Shown here in pieces: positions 54,184-62,285 of a DNA stretch of 64,000 nucleotides; the first letter of the stretch is position 1; each line of letters begins with the position of its first letter. A model generated the notes under the pieces. That model saw nothing but the letters and a program-made list of their open reading frames with translations, was not told the origin of the DNA and made no database searches. The stretch is from Verrucomicrobiaceae bacterium (GTDB lineage Bacteria > Verrucomicrobiota > Verrucomicrobiia > Verrucomicrobiales > Verrucomicrobiaceae). Location of the stretch: the NCBI GenBank assembly GCA_947466075.1, contig CANIBP010000025.1, positions 16,759 through 80,758 of the forward strand, given 5' to 3'. Made by a program: the position numbers and the translations under genes.

Positions 54184-54762
54184 ATGAAATACCTCACGAT
54201 CATCCGCCACGCCAAGTCCAGCTGGGGTCAGCCGGGACTCGCGGATCATGATCGTCCGCTCAATGAGCGTGGCCAACGCGCTGCACCGGCCGTCGCGGCC
54301 TTTCTGCATCGCACCTACTTCGGCGGCAGCGGCTCCCCTGCCCTGCTGCCGTTGCCAGATCGTCTCGTCACCAGCACCGCCTTGCGTGCTTTGAGCACCG
54401 CCCAAATCATGCGCGATACCTTCGCCATGCCAGTCGAAATGCTGTTGCTCGAGTCACGGCTCTACCTCGCCGAGTCCGACCGCATCCTCGAAGTCATGCG
54501 CGGCTTCAACGAAAGCTGGAACCACGTCATGATCTTCGGCCACAATCCCGGCCTGCACGACTTCGCTGAGCACATCCTCGCCCGCGCGAACATTCCCAAG
54601 GTGCCCACCTGCACCGCCGTCATCATGGCCTTCCCCCACGAGTTTTGGGGCCTCGCCGACTGGAACGAAGCCCAGCTCATCGGTTACATCACCCCCAAGT
54701 CCCTCGAACGCCGCTTTCCCGAATTGTATGCCGGCATCTCGCGTGAGGATGGGGATGATTGA
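54184..54762 (+). CDS. SixA-like histidine phosphatase
   Basis: The 192-residue protein belongs to the histidine phosphatase superfamily (SixA branch). The catalytic motif is TIIRHAKSSW with R8 and H9, R68 lies in STALRALSTA, and the second catalytic histidine is H120 in IFGHNPGLHDF. E. coli SixA removes phosphate from histidine phosphotransfer proteins. Whether this protein does so is not known, but it lies close to a hybrid histidine kinase gene. Its stop is 16 bases before the first ATG of the damaged restriction-modification gene. Confidence 0.9.
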   Translation: MKYLTIIRHAKSSWGQPGLADHDRPLNERGQRAAPAVAAFLHRTYFGGSGSPALLPLPDRLVTSTALRALSTAQIMRDTFAMPVEMLLLESRLYLAESDRILEVMRGFNESWNHVMIFGHNPGLHDFAEHILARANIPKVPTCTAVIMAFPHEFWGLADWNEAQLIGYITPKSLERRFPELYAGISREDGDD

Positions 54763-55027
54763 ATCGTGCTAATTTCTCATGAGTAAATCTTCCTCGAAAT
54801 CTGCCAAGCTCTCCCTCGAATCGGTGATTTAAAGGTTCGGTATCTCAGCCGCCGAGAAGCTCTCGAATGTCGCGGCTTCGGGCGAGCCAGAAGACCAACT
54901 GCGCGCGCCTTTTGAAACTCTGCTCGCTGATCTCGCGGAACTCTCAGGCCTCGGTCGCGACAATGTCGTCGCCGTTGGTGAATCATCTCTGAGCGATCTG
55001 AAGACACGCCCTGACTACGCCGTCACC

Positions 55028-56746
55028 GTGGACAATGCGCTCATTGGTTTCATCGAGTTGAAAGCTCCCGGCAAAGGCGCAGACCCGCGCCGGTTCAAAG
55101 GTCATGACAAAGACCAGTGGGGCCGACTGCAATCCTTGCCCAACTTGCTGTATTCTGATGGCAACCAATTCTCCCTTTGGCAGGATGGCGAGCTTGTCGG
55201 CTCCATCATGCGCCTGGAGGGTGACATCGAGACTTCCGGTGCAGAACTGGCTGCACCTGCGGCGCTAGTGGGTTTGTTTGAAAGCTTCCTGCGGTGGAAA
55301 CCCGAGCCGCCACGCAATGCTCATGATCTCGCCCACATGAGCGCCCGCCTCTGCCGCCTGCTGCGGGATGAAGTCACCGAACAACTCGCCGCCGGGAGCG
55401 AGGCCCTGACCGCCCTTGCCACCGACTGGCGAAAGCTGCTCTTTCCCAATGCTACCGACGAGCGTTTTGCCGATGGCTACGCACAGGCCGTCACCTTTGG
55501 TCTGCTCATGGCGCGGGCGAAGGAAATTCAACTCTCCAGCGGCCTGCAAAAAGCCTCTGAGGAACTCACGAAGACGAATTCCCTGATCGGCTCTGCGCTG
55601 CGGCTGCTCACGGACAATGCCGAAAACCGTTCCACGCTGAAGACCTCCCTCGGCACGCTCACCCGCGTGCTGGATGTGGTGAACTGGAAAAAGATCAGCA
55701 AAGGGAAGCCGGATGCCTGGCTCTACTTCTATGAGGAGTTTTTGGAAGTCTATGACAACGCCTTGCGGAAGAAGACCGGCTCCTACTACACCCCGCCGGA
55801 GGTGGTCAGCGCCATGGTGCGCCTTGTGGACGACCTGCTGCGCACGAAGCGCTTCATGAAGCAAAACGGGCTTGCGGCAACCACGGTCACGCTGGCAGAC
55901 CCCGCTGTTGGCACGGGCACTTTCCTTCTCGGAGTGCTCCTCCGCATTGCCGACACCGTGGCACAGGACGAGGGCGAAGGTGCCATCCAGGGTGCCGTTG
56001 AGCTGGCGATGCAGAGGCTCATCGGCTTCGAGATGCAGCTCGGCCCCTTCGCCGTGGCACAGCTCCGCATGCTGGCGGAGATCGTGGAACTCACCGGCAC
56101 GCCGCTCAAGACCACACCGCAGATGTTTGTCACTGACACACTGAGCAACCCGTATGTGGAGGAAGAGTGGCTGCCGCATCTCTACGAGCCCATCGGTCTC
56201 GCCCGCAGGGAAGCAAACCGCATCAAGCGCGAGCAGCCGGTAACCGTGATCATCGGCAACCCACCTTACAAGGAGAAGGCGAAGGGCCTCGGCGGCTGGG
56301 TCGAAGGACAAACCAAAAAGGAGGAGAAAACTGCACCGCTGGCCGACTGGATGCCACCCGCCGCGTGGAAGGTTGGAACGCACTCAAAGCACCTGCGCAA
56401 TCTCTATGTTTATTTCTGGCGCTGGGCCAGGTGGAAGGTCTTTGACCATCATGCTGAGCATCTCAACGGCATTGTTTGCTTCATCACCGTCGCTGGATTT
56501 CTCAATGGCCCCGGATTCCAAAAGATGCGCGACTACCTGCGTCGCACCTGTGACGACGTCTGGGTAGTAGATTGTACGCCCGAAGGCCATCAGCCGGAGG
56601 TGAACACGCGCATCTTCCAAGGAGTGCAGCAGCCCATCTGCATCGTGCTGGCCTCCCGTTCGAGCAACAAGACAGACGGCACTCCAGCACGCGTGCTCTT
56701 CCAAGCTTTACCCGAAGGGCACCGTACACAGAAATTTGATGCTTAA
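55028..56746 (+). CDS. N-6 DNA methylase fragment (middle segment of the interrupted restriction-modification gene)
   Basis: This is the open segment between the two internal stops, read from a possible GTG start at 55028 (572 residues). It keeps the end of the nuclease domain (IELKAPGKG) and the whole methyltransferase core, with DPAVGTGTFLLGVL and IIGNPPYKEKAKG. It lacks the first nuclease aspartate (D79 of the full frame) and the target-recognition domain, so alone it is unlikely to be a working specific enzyme. No Shine-Dalgarno supports the GTG. It is best seen as part of the 54779-58144 frame. Confidence 0.6.
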   Translation: MDNALIGFIELKAPGKGADPRRFKGHDKDQWGRLQSLPNLLYSDGNQFSLWQDGELVGSIMRLEGDIETSGAELAAPAALVGLFESFLRWKPEPPRNAHDLAHMSARLCRLLRDEVTEQLAAGSEALTALATDWRKLLFPNATDERFADGYAQAVTFGLLMARAKEIQLSSGLQKASEELTKTNSLIGSALRLLTDNAENRSTLKTSLGTLTRVLDVVNWKKISKGKPDAWLYFYEEFLEVYDNALRKKTGSYYTPPEVVSAMVRLVDDLLRTKRFMKQNGLAATTVTLADPAVGTGTFLLGVLLRIADTVAQDEGEGAIQGAVELAMQRLIGFEMQLGPFAVAQLRMLAEIVELTGTPLKTTPQMFVTDTLSNPYVEEEWLPHLYEPIGLARREANRIKREQPVTVIIGNPPYKEKAKGLGGWVEGQTKKEEKTAPLADWMPPAAWKVGTHSKHLRNLYVYFWRWARWKVFDHHAEHLNGIVCFITVAGFLNGPGFQKMRDYLRRTCDDVWVVDCTPEGHQPEVNTRIFQGVQQPICIVLASRSSNKTDGTPARVLFQALPEGHRTQKFDA

Positions 56747-56947
56747 AGCAAACTGCGTCTCACTGGTTCTTCGGGGATTGAGTGTCCCGCCGACTGGCGA
56801 GCGCCCTTCCTGCCCGCCTCCACGGGTGCTTGGGCCAGTTACCCCAAGCTCGAAGATCTCTTCCTCTACAATGGCTCCGGCACAATACCCGGCCGCACCT
56901 GGGTCATCGCACCGGATGCAGAGTCGCTGGAGAACCGCTGGCAGGTT

Positions 56948-58144
56948 TTGGTGGCTGCGCCTGCTGAAGAAAAAGAGCGCCTATTCCATCCGCATCTGCG
57001 CAACGGCGAGGTCGGGGACAAGCATAGCAAAAAAGTCGTCACCAAGCCTCTTGCTGGATTCCTTGGTTCGGCAAAATGCGTGGCGGATGAAACGGATGCC
57101 TGCCTTTCTCCTCTGCCTTACGGCTTCCGGTCCTTCGACCGCCAATGGATCATTCCTGACATTCGATTGATCAATCAGGCGAACCCTGAGTTGTGGGAAG
57201 TGAGGGCCGACCACCAAGTTTTCTTCACTGTCCCAACTGACCAAACGCCAACCAATGGTCCCGCGTTCACGGTGAGTGCAGCAGTCCCAGATTTGCATCA
57301 TTACAATGGGCGTGGTGGGCGCACATTTCCATTTTGGCGCGATGCCAAGGCAAAGACACCGAATCTCCCTCCGAACCTTTTGCCATACTTCTCGGAACGC
57401 ATTGGCTGTGCCGTGATCGTGGAGGATTTCATGGCTTATCTGGCCGCTGTGGCCGCGCAGCCCGCCTATACCGCCCGTTTTCAAAACGACCTTTCCACTC
57501 CCGGCCTGCGCATTCCGCTGACGGCGGAGGCGGCCCTCTTCACCGAAGCTGCCGAGCTGGGGCGCTCAATCATCTGGCTGCACACCTTTGGCGAGCGCTT
57601 CACCGATGCCGATGCGGACCGTCCCGCCGCACCGCCGCGTGCCGAGGCCGCACAGCGCCCCAGCATTCCGAAAGATGGGGCCATCCCGTTCGGTGCTGCG
57701 GACATGCCGGACACGCTCACCTATGACGTCGCCACGCAGCGTCTGCATGTGGGCAAGGGCCACATCGACCACGTCCTGCCAGCCGTATGGGCGTACGAGA
57801 TTTCCGGCAAGCAGGTGCTGATTCAATGGTTCAGCTACCGGAAGAAAAACCGCGAGCGTCCCATCATGGGCGACCGCCGGCCTCCCTCCCCGCTGGGCCA
57901 GATCCAACCCGACCACTGGCTGCCGGAATACACCACGGAGTTGATCAACGTTTTGAACGTCCTCACCCGCCTCGTGGCCTTGGAGCCGCAGCAGGCCGAT
58001 CTCCTCGAACGCATCTGCAATGGCCCGCTGATCTCAGAAGATGAATTGCAAACTTCCGGTGCGCTGGAGAAAGGGCCAACTGCCAAAGCTGGAAAGGCGG
58101 AGGATGCGGGGATGAGTGACTTGTTTGCCGAGGTTGGCAGTTAG
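56948..58144 (+). CDS. Type ISP-like target-recognition domain fragment (last segment of the interrupted gene)
   Basis: After the second TAA the same frame continues to 58144; the first usable start is GTG at 56948-56950, giving 398 residues. The frame is already coding between 56747 and 56947 (ADWRAPFLPAS, GRTWVIAPDAESLE), which shows the start is not natural. The segment contains LFHPHLRNGEVGDKHSKKV, FRSFDRQWIIPDIRLI and a C-terminal helical part. This matches the C-terminal DNA-specificity region of type ISP enzymes. Confidence 0.55.
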   Translation: MVAAPAEEKERLFHPHLRNGEVGDKHSKKVVTKPLAGFLGSAKCVADETDACLSPLPYGFRSFDRQWIIPDIRLINQANPELWEVRADHQVFFTVPTDQTPTNGPAFTVSAAVPDLHHYNGRGGRTFPFWRDAKAKTPNLPPNLLPYFSERIGCAVIVEDFMAYLAAVAAQPAYTARFQNDLSTPGLRIPLTAEAALFTEAAELGRSIIWLHTFGERFTDADADRPAAPPRAEAAQRPSIPKDGAIPFGAADMPDTLTYDVATQRLHVGKGHIDHVLPAVWAYEISGKQVLIQWFSYRKKNRERPIMGDRRPPSPLGQIQPDHWLPEYTTELINVLNVLTRLVALEPQQADLLERICNGPLISEDELQTSGALEKGPTAKAGKAEDAGMSDLFAEVGS

Positions 58145-58348
58145 ACCATTCTCCGCCTCTCGCCGTCTTCTTGTCCTGTCCCCATCCGCGTTCTGACGAA
58201 CGTCCCAACACATTCATCGGTGAGCGATGCTCACTCGGCCGCCAGCCGATCCATTTTTTGAAGGTGTTGCTGAAGACGAAGGTGGTGATGATTGATCCCA
58301 ACGTTTGAGCGAACGGATCACCGGTTTGCAACCAAGGCCCGGCTGGGT

Positions 58349-58915
58349 ATGATCGGTGCTGTGCAAACGGAAACCCTCGCCAAAAAGCTCGGCACACACG
58401 AGCATGCTTCGCGGCTGCTGCTCAAAGCACAGCAGGCGGGCCTGCACGGGCCGCAGGAATTGATGGATGAAGCCATTGCGCGCGGCTGCTTCCATTATCT
58501 CCAGGGGCGCACACCGCCGCTGCAACGCGTGAGTCTGGCAGCGCTCTCCAATGCGGAACTTGCTCTCGCACTGCTGACCCCCGCCAATCTTTATGATCCG
58601 TGGCTGATCCGTGTCGGAGCCATGATGCTGGGCGCGGAGGGCAACGATCCCGCACAGATCGCGCAGCTTGCCGCCGCTGAAGGCTGCGAGCAGGTCGTGC
58701 GGGCGGTAGCCGAGGCGGGTGTGCACTATGAGCCTGACACCGTCTTCTGGAAAACTTTGCTGGACCTGCTGCCGCCTGCTTCACCGCTCAAACCGGGCGT
58801 CATGCCGCATCACTCACGCTATGTTTCCACCCCCGGACTGACCGGACCGCGCACTCGTGGCAAGACCGTCTGGCTGCGCCCCGCCAAGCTCAAAGCCTTC
58901 GGTTATGCCGGCTGA
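58349..58915 (+). CDS. Unknown protein, first gene of an overlapping pair with a nucleotidyltransferase
   Basis: The 188-residue protein starts MIGAVQTETLAKKLGTHEHA. An upstream TTG at 58292 would add 19 residues and is less likely. It appears mostly helical, with segments such as NAELALALLTPANLYDPWLIR and AQIAQLAAAEGCEQVVRAVAE, and a Pro-rich C-terminal third containing MPHHSRYVSTPG. No known domain was recognised, no signal peptide and no catalytic motif. Its stop overlaps the next start by 11 bases (the frames share ATGCCGGCTGA), so the two are almost certainly translated together. By position it could be the partner (antitoxin-like or regulator) of the nucleotidyltransferase. Confidence 0.75.
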   Translation: MIGAVQTETLAKKLGTHEHASRLLLKAQQAGLHGPQELMDEAIARGCFHYLQGRTPPLQRVSLAALSNAELALALLTPANLYDPWLIRVGAMMLGAEGNDPAQIAQLAAAEGCEQVVRAVAEAGVHYEPDTVFWKTLLDLLPPASPLKPGVMPHHSRYVSTPGLTGPRTRGKTVWLRPAKLKAFGYAG

Positions 58916-59471
58916 CAATCCCTGCCTGATCCTGCAAACGCTCGATGCGCGACTGGATCATGACGTGGAGCTGACGCTGATCGGCAAATCGGCGCTGTGG
59001 CTGGGTTTTGACGATGTTCCCACGGCGTATGGCGTGACTCAGGATGTGGACACCGTGGTTCCAGCGCAGCAGTCGGAGCAGATGAACGACGATCTGGCGT
59101 TCTGGGATGCCCTGACGGCGGCAAACGGCGAACTTCAGCCTCTGGGCATCTACCTGACGCACATCTTTGAAGAATGGCAGATCATCATGCGTCGTGACTG
59201 GTTCGTTCATCGTGTGCCCATCCGGCGTCCGGTTCTTAAACATCTCCAACTCTTCCGTCCAGCCACGCTGGACCTCATTCTCAGCAAGATGATGCGCGGC
59301 GATGACCCTCAGCACATGGATGAAATCCGCTGGATGATCGGCCATGAAAACATTTCTGTGTATGAACTCGAAGCCGCCTTCGCCTCGGCTCATGTCCCTG
59401 ATGACGCGGATGTTTTGAGTTCTTTTGATACCGCCAAGCCGCTTGTTCTTGCAATGGCAACAAAGCCTTGA
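58905..59471 (+). CDS. Nucleotidyltransferase-fold protein (DUF6036/AbiEii-like)
   Basis: The 188-residue protein starts with ATG at 58905 inside the end of the previous gene. It shows the polymerase-beta-type nucleotidyltransferase pattern: a glycine-serine turn LIGKSALWLGF (G27, S29) followed by the metal-binding pair QDVDTV (D47, D49), and later LDLILSKMMRGDDPQHMDEI with a conserved-type lysine. This arrangement fits DUF6036 proteins and, more distantly, AbiEii toxins, which modify tRNA ends. The helical C-terminus (VYELEAAFASA) is typical. Start choice: a longer frame from 58857 would overlap the first gene far more. Function as toxin, regulator or metabolic enzyme is not established. Confidence 0.75.
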   Translation: MPADNPCLILQTLDARLDHDVELTLIGKSALWLGFDDVPTAYGVTQDVDTVVPAQQSEQMNDDLAFWDALTAANGELQPLGIYLTHIFEEWQIIMRRDWFVHRVPIRRPVLKHLQLFRPATLDLILSKMMRGDDPQHMDEIRWMIGHENISVYELEAAFASAHVPDDADVLSSFDTAKPLVLAMATKP

Positions 59472-59478
59472 AACGACA

Positions 59479-60633
59479 TCAATCGGCATTTCTCACCCAT
59501 TCACTCGCCTTGCTTCGTGCCCACGCATCCGCCTCGATGAGCGTTTCCAGATTCGGATGAGCGATGACTTGATGCGCATTCATCACACGCTCGACGGTCT
59601 GCCAGATGCCGGGGAAGGCGATCTTGCCGTTGAGGAAGGCTTCGACGGCGACTTCGTTGGCGGCGTTGAGCACGGCGGGCAGCGTACCGCCGATGGTGCC
59701 GGCATGACGGGCGAGATTGAGGGCGGGGAAATCAGCGATGCGAGGGGCTTCGAAGTGTAGGGCACTGACTTGGGCGAAGTTGAGCCGCTTCAAATTATTC
59801 GGGACGCGATCGGGCCAGGTGACGGCGTACTGAATCGGGAAACACATGTCGCTGTGGCTGAGCTGGGCAATGACGCTATTATCGGCGAATTCGACCATGC
59901 TGTGGACGATGCTTTGCGGATGAACGACGACTTCGATCTTGTCCATCGGCACGTCGAAGAGCCACTTCGCCTCGATCATTTCGAGGCCTTTGTTGAAGAG
60001 CGTGGCGCTGTCGATGGTGATCTTGCGGCCCATGGTCCAGGTGGGATGCTTCAAGGCTTGCGCAAGGGTCACATGCGGCAATTGCTCCGCAGGCAGCGTG
60101 CGGAACGGGCCGCCGCTGGCGGTGAGCAGGATGCGCTGCACGTCGCTGTGGCGATGACCTTCGAGGCACTGGAAGATAGCGTTGTGTTCGCTGTCCACGG
60201 GCAGAATGTTCACACCCTTGCGTTTCGCCGCCTCGGTGACGGCTTCGCCAGCCATGACGAGGATTTCCTTGCTGGCGACGGCGAGATGCTTGCCCGCTTC
60301 AATCGCCGCGAGTGCTGGTGCGAGTCCGGCGGTGCCAACGATGGCGACGAGGACCATGTTGGCGTCGCTTTGCAGCACAAGATCGACGAGCCCTTGCGCT
60401 CCAGTGTGCAAAACTACATCCGCAGGCAGTAGCGCACGCGCTTTGGCAGCGGCGGCGGGATCAGTCAGCGCGACTTGCTTCACGCCGGTTTCACGCACTT
60501 GGGCGACGAGCGCTTCGACACTGCTGTTCGCGGCCAATCCAACGATCTGCATGCGCTCGGGGATATCGCGGGCGACTTTAAGGGCGCTGGTGCCGATGGA
60601 GCCGGTAGAGCCAAGGAGGAGAACTTTGCGCAT
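59479..60633 (-). CDS. dxr: 1-deoxy-D-xylulose-5-phosphate reductoisomerase
   Basis: The 384-residue enzyme makes 2-C-methyl-D-erythritol 4-phosphate with NADPH, the first committed step of the MEP isoprenoid pathway. The nucleotide-binding loop GSTGSIG is at residues 8-14. The metal-site motif LPVDSEHNAIFQCL and the second acidic site NKGLEMIEAKWLF are intact. ATG 60633 is chosen because the Rossmann strand MRKVLLLG must be at the N-terminus; a longer frame from 60774 adds 47 unrelated residues that overlap cdsA. It follows cdsA by 17 bases and converges on the nucleotidyltransferase gene with a 7-base gap. Confidence 0.97.
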   Translation of the reverse strand: MRKVLLLGSTGSIGTSALKVARDIPERMQIVGLAANSSVEALVAQVRETGVKQVALTDPAAAAKARALLPADVVLHTGAQGLVDLVLQSDANMVLVAIVGTAGLAPALAAIEAGKHLAVASKEILVMAGEAVTEAAKRKGVNILPVDSEHNAIFQCLEGHRHSDVQRILLTASGGPFRTLPAEQLPHVTLAQALKHPTWTMGRKITIDSATLFNKGLEMIEAKWLFDVPMDKIEVVVHPQSIVHSMVEFADNSVIAQLSHSDMCFPIQYAVTWPDRVPNNLKRLNFAQVSALHFEAPRIADFPALNLARHAGTIGGTLPAVLNAANEVAVEAFLNGKIAFPGIWQTVERVMNAHQVIAHPNLETLIEADAWARSKASEWVRNAD

Positions 60634-60650
60634 CACGGACTTGGTTTGGC

Positions 60651-61550
60651 TTATCGAGCGATCGCGGACAAGTAAAAATAAAACACCGGCGCGGTGAAGA
60701 GCAGGCTGTCGGTGAGATCGAGAATACCGCCGATGCCGGGGAGCGTATGACCGCTGTCCTTGATGGCGACGCAACGTTTGAGCACAGACTCGGCCAAGTC
60801 ACCCGTTACGGCCGTAGCACAAAGCACCGGGGCGAGGATCATGCCGTGCATCCAGGTGATGGGGGCGATTCTTTCAGGCATGAGTGCCAGCAAAAGGGCG
60901 GCGGCACCGAAAGAGCCGATAAAAGCACCGACGAAGCCTTCCCACGACTTCGCAGGGCTGATGTGTGGGATCATTTTGTGCTTCCCAAACAGCACACCAA
61001 CGATGTAAGCCCCCATGTCGCTGAATTTCGTGACCATCACGAGGAAGAGCACCAAGAAAATGCCAGTGATGCCTTTGCCATCGGACTGGAAATACATGAG
61101 CCGGGCGATGAAACCGAAGAAGATCACGGTGTAAACGACGCCGAAGACGGTGTTGAAGATGCGCTGCAGCGTCACGGCACCTTCGAGTTGCTGGCGATAG
61201 CAGAGCAGGAACGAACCATGCACGCTGGCGGTCAGCGCTGCGAGATCCAGCCACATCGGCGGCACGTCATGATGCGTGGTCGTATACCAGATCACCGAGG
61301 CCCAGTAGGTGATGCAGATGACGAAACCGAGCGCATTGAAGGAACGCGCATGCACGTCATTGCGCAGCAGGCGATAATACTCCACGGCACCGGCGACACC
61401 GAAGAATCCAGTGATAGCGATGATCAGCCAGGTGTTCTGCCATTGCAGAAAAGCGACCGCGAGCAGCGCCCACAGGATCAGCGTACTGAACAGACGGGAC
61501 ACGAAGACGCGGCGCTTGCTGGGCGGGATCTGAACTGCAGATGGTGACAT
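60651..61550 (-). CDS. cdsA: Phosphatidate cytidylyltransferase
   Basis: The 299-residue integral membrane enzyme converts phosphatidic acid and CTP to CDP-diacylglycerol for phospholipid synthesis. About eight membrane helices are visible. The C-terminal family signature reads SVLKRCVAIKDSGHTLPGIG and continues GILDLTDS, with the acidic residues of the active site. The N-terminus (MSPSAVQIPPSKRRVF) is short and basic. It is directly upstream of dxr, a common pairing in bacteria, often with uppS in front; uppS is not present here because the plus-strand LysM gene begins. Confidence 0.95.
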   Translation of the reverse strand: MSPSAVQIPPSKRRVFVSRLFSTLILWALLAVAFLQWQNTWLIIAITGFFGVAGAVEYYRLLRNDVHARSFNALGFVICITYWASVIWYTTTHHDVPPMWLDLAALTASVHGSFLLCYRQQLEGAVTLQRIFNTVFGVVYTVIFFGFIARLMYFQSDGKGITGIFLVLFLVMVTKFSDMGAYIVGVLFGKHKMIPHISPAKSWEGFVGAFIGSFGAAALLLALMPERIAPITWMHGMILAPVLCATAVTGDLAESVLKRCVAIKDSGHTLPGIGGILDLTDSLLFTAPVFYFYLSAIAR

Positions 61551-61649
61551 GCGGTGGGTTGGGAAGTGCCATTTAGAGCGTATCTCGCTCGCTTGAGCAA
61601 TGCGATTTCGTGTTTGGCATTTCTTCAGGCCCCGTTAATTTCAACCCTC

Positions 61650-62285
61650 ATGGCAGCCTACGTCATCCAGCCCGGCGATAATCCGATGGGCATCGCGCGC
61701 AAATTCGGCATGAGCTTTGATGCTTTTAAAGCGTTCAATCCCGGCCTGTGCGATGCCAACAACAACTGTCGCATTCTGTTTCCCGGCCAAGTCGTGCAGG
61801 TGGATGCCCCCGGAGGCGCACCTGCCGCTCCGGCGAACCCGTCCCAGCCTGCCGCAGGCTTTGCGCCACAGGCTCCACCTTGGATGGAAGTAGCACTGCG
61901 TGAACAAGGCGTGGCTGAATGGAACCCCGGCGACAACCCACGCATCATCGAATACCTCGCGAGCGTGGGTGTGCGCGGCGGCGATGAAACGAGCTGGTGC
62001 GCAGCCTTTGTGAACTGGAGCATCCGTAAAGCAGGCTTTCGCGGTCACAATACCGGCCTCGCAGGCCAATGGATCAATTATGGTCGCGCCGTGGCCCCAA
62101 CCTACGGCTGCGTCGTCGTCACCCAGCCAATGGCCGCCGGTGCCAGCGGCCACGTGGGCTTCCTGCATGCCCTTGATCAAACCAACGTCTGGCTGCTCAG
62201 CGGCAACAGCGCGAATCGTGTGCGCATCTCGGCCTACTCACGCGGCAAACTGGCAGCAGGGCAGTGCTTTCGCTGGCCGGTGTGA
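61650..62285 (+). CDS. LysM-CHAP (TIGR02594-type) peptidoglycan hydrolase-like protein
   Basis: With ATG at 61650 the protein has 211 residues. A LysM peptidoglycan-binding module occupies about residues 4-52 (YVIQPGDNPMGIARKFG, LFPGQVVQV), followed by a Pro/Ala linker (55-77) and a CHAP-like amidase/endopeptidase domain with catalytic C117 in ETSWCAAFVNWS and H168 in ASGHVGFLHAL. There is no signal peptide; an upstream in-frame start at 61554 adds 32 residues (AYLARLSNAISCLAFLQA) that are weakly hydrophobic but not convincing. It might be released by a phage-tail-like or type VI system, or use a nonclassical route. Its stop directly abuts the stop of the convergent kinase gene. Confidence 0.85.
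   Translation: MAAYVIQPGDNPMGIARKFGMSFDAFKAFNPGLCDANNNCRILFPGQVVQVDAPGGAPAAPANPSQPAAGFAPQAPPWMEVALREQGVAEWNPGDNPRIIEYLASVGVRGGDETSWCAAFVNWSIRKAGFRGHNTGLAGQWINYGRAVAPTYGCVVVTQPMAAGASGHVGFLHALDQTNVWLLSGNSANRVRISAYSRGKLAAGQCFRWPV

Larger units (their letters stand above)
54779..58144 (+). pseudogene. Type ISP/IIG-like restriction-modification enzyme interrupted by two in-frame TAA codons
   Basis: One frame of 1,122 codons runs from ATG 54779 to the final stop at 58144, broken only by TAA at 54830-54832 (codon 18) and at 56744-56746 (codon 656). No frameshift was found on either side, and the translation is continuous and family-like across both stops (VI-stop-RFGISAAEKL and KFDA-stop-SKLRLTG). 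Domains: PD-(D/E)xK nuclease (D79 in TRPDYAV, E93 and K95 in IELKAP), N6-adenine methyltransferase with motif I DPAVGTGTF (D374) and motif IV NPPY (N494), then a C-terminal target-recognition domain of type ISP kind (FHPHLRNG, FDRQWIIPDIRLI). No SF2 helicase domain is seen between nuclease and methyltransferase. Recent nonsense mutations, sequence error or readthrough are all possible. Confidence 0.8.

Noticed and set aside
52567..54405. A 612-codon minus-strand open frame opposite the kinase and propeller genes
   Set aside because: It lies wholly antisense to two genes with clear domains, has no recognisable domain itself, and reflects the GC-biased codon use of the plus strand.
54779..58144. 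Reassignment of TAA to an amino acid in this organism
   Set aside because: amt, the propeller gene and others end with TAA exactly where their families end, so TAA works as a stop here.
60634..60774. N-terminal extension of dxr
   Set aside because: The extra 47 residues overlap cdsA, are unrelated to the family, and precede the Rossmann-fold strand that must be N-terminal.
60747..61547. A 266-codon plus-strand open frame opposite cdsA
   Set aside because: The minus strand encodes the full CdsA signature; the antisense peptide is rich in charged residues and unlike any family.
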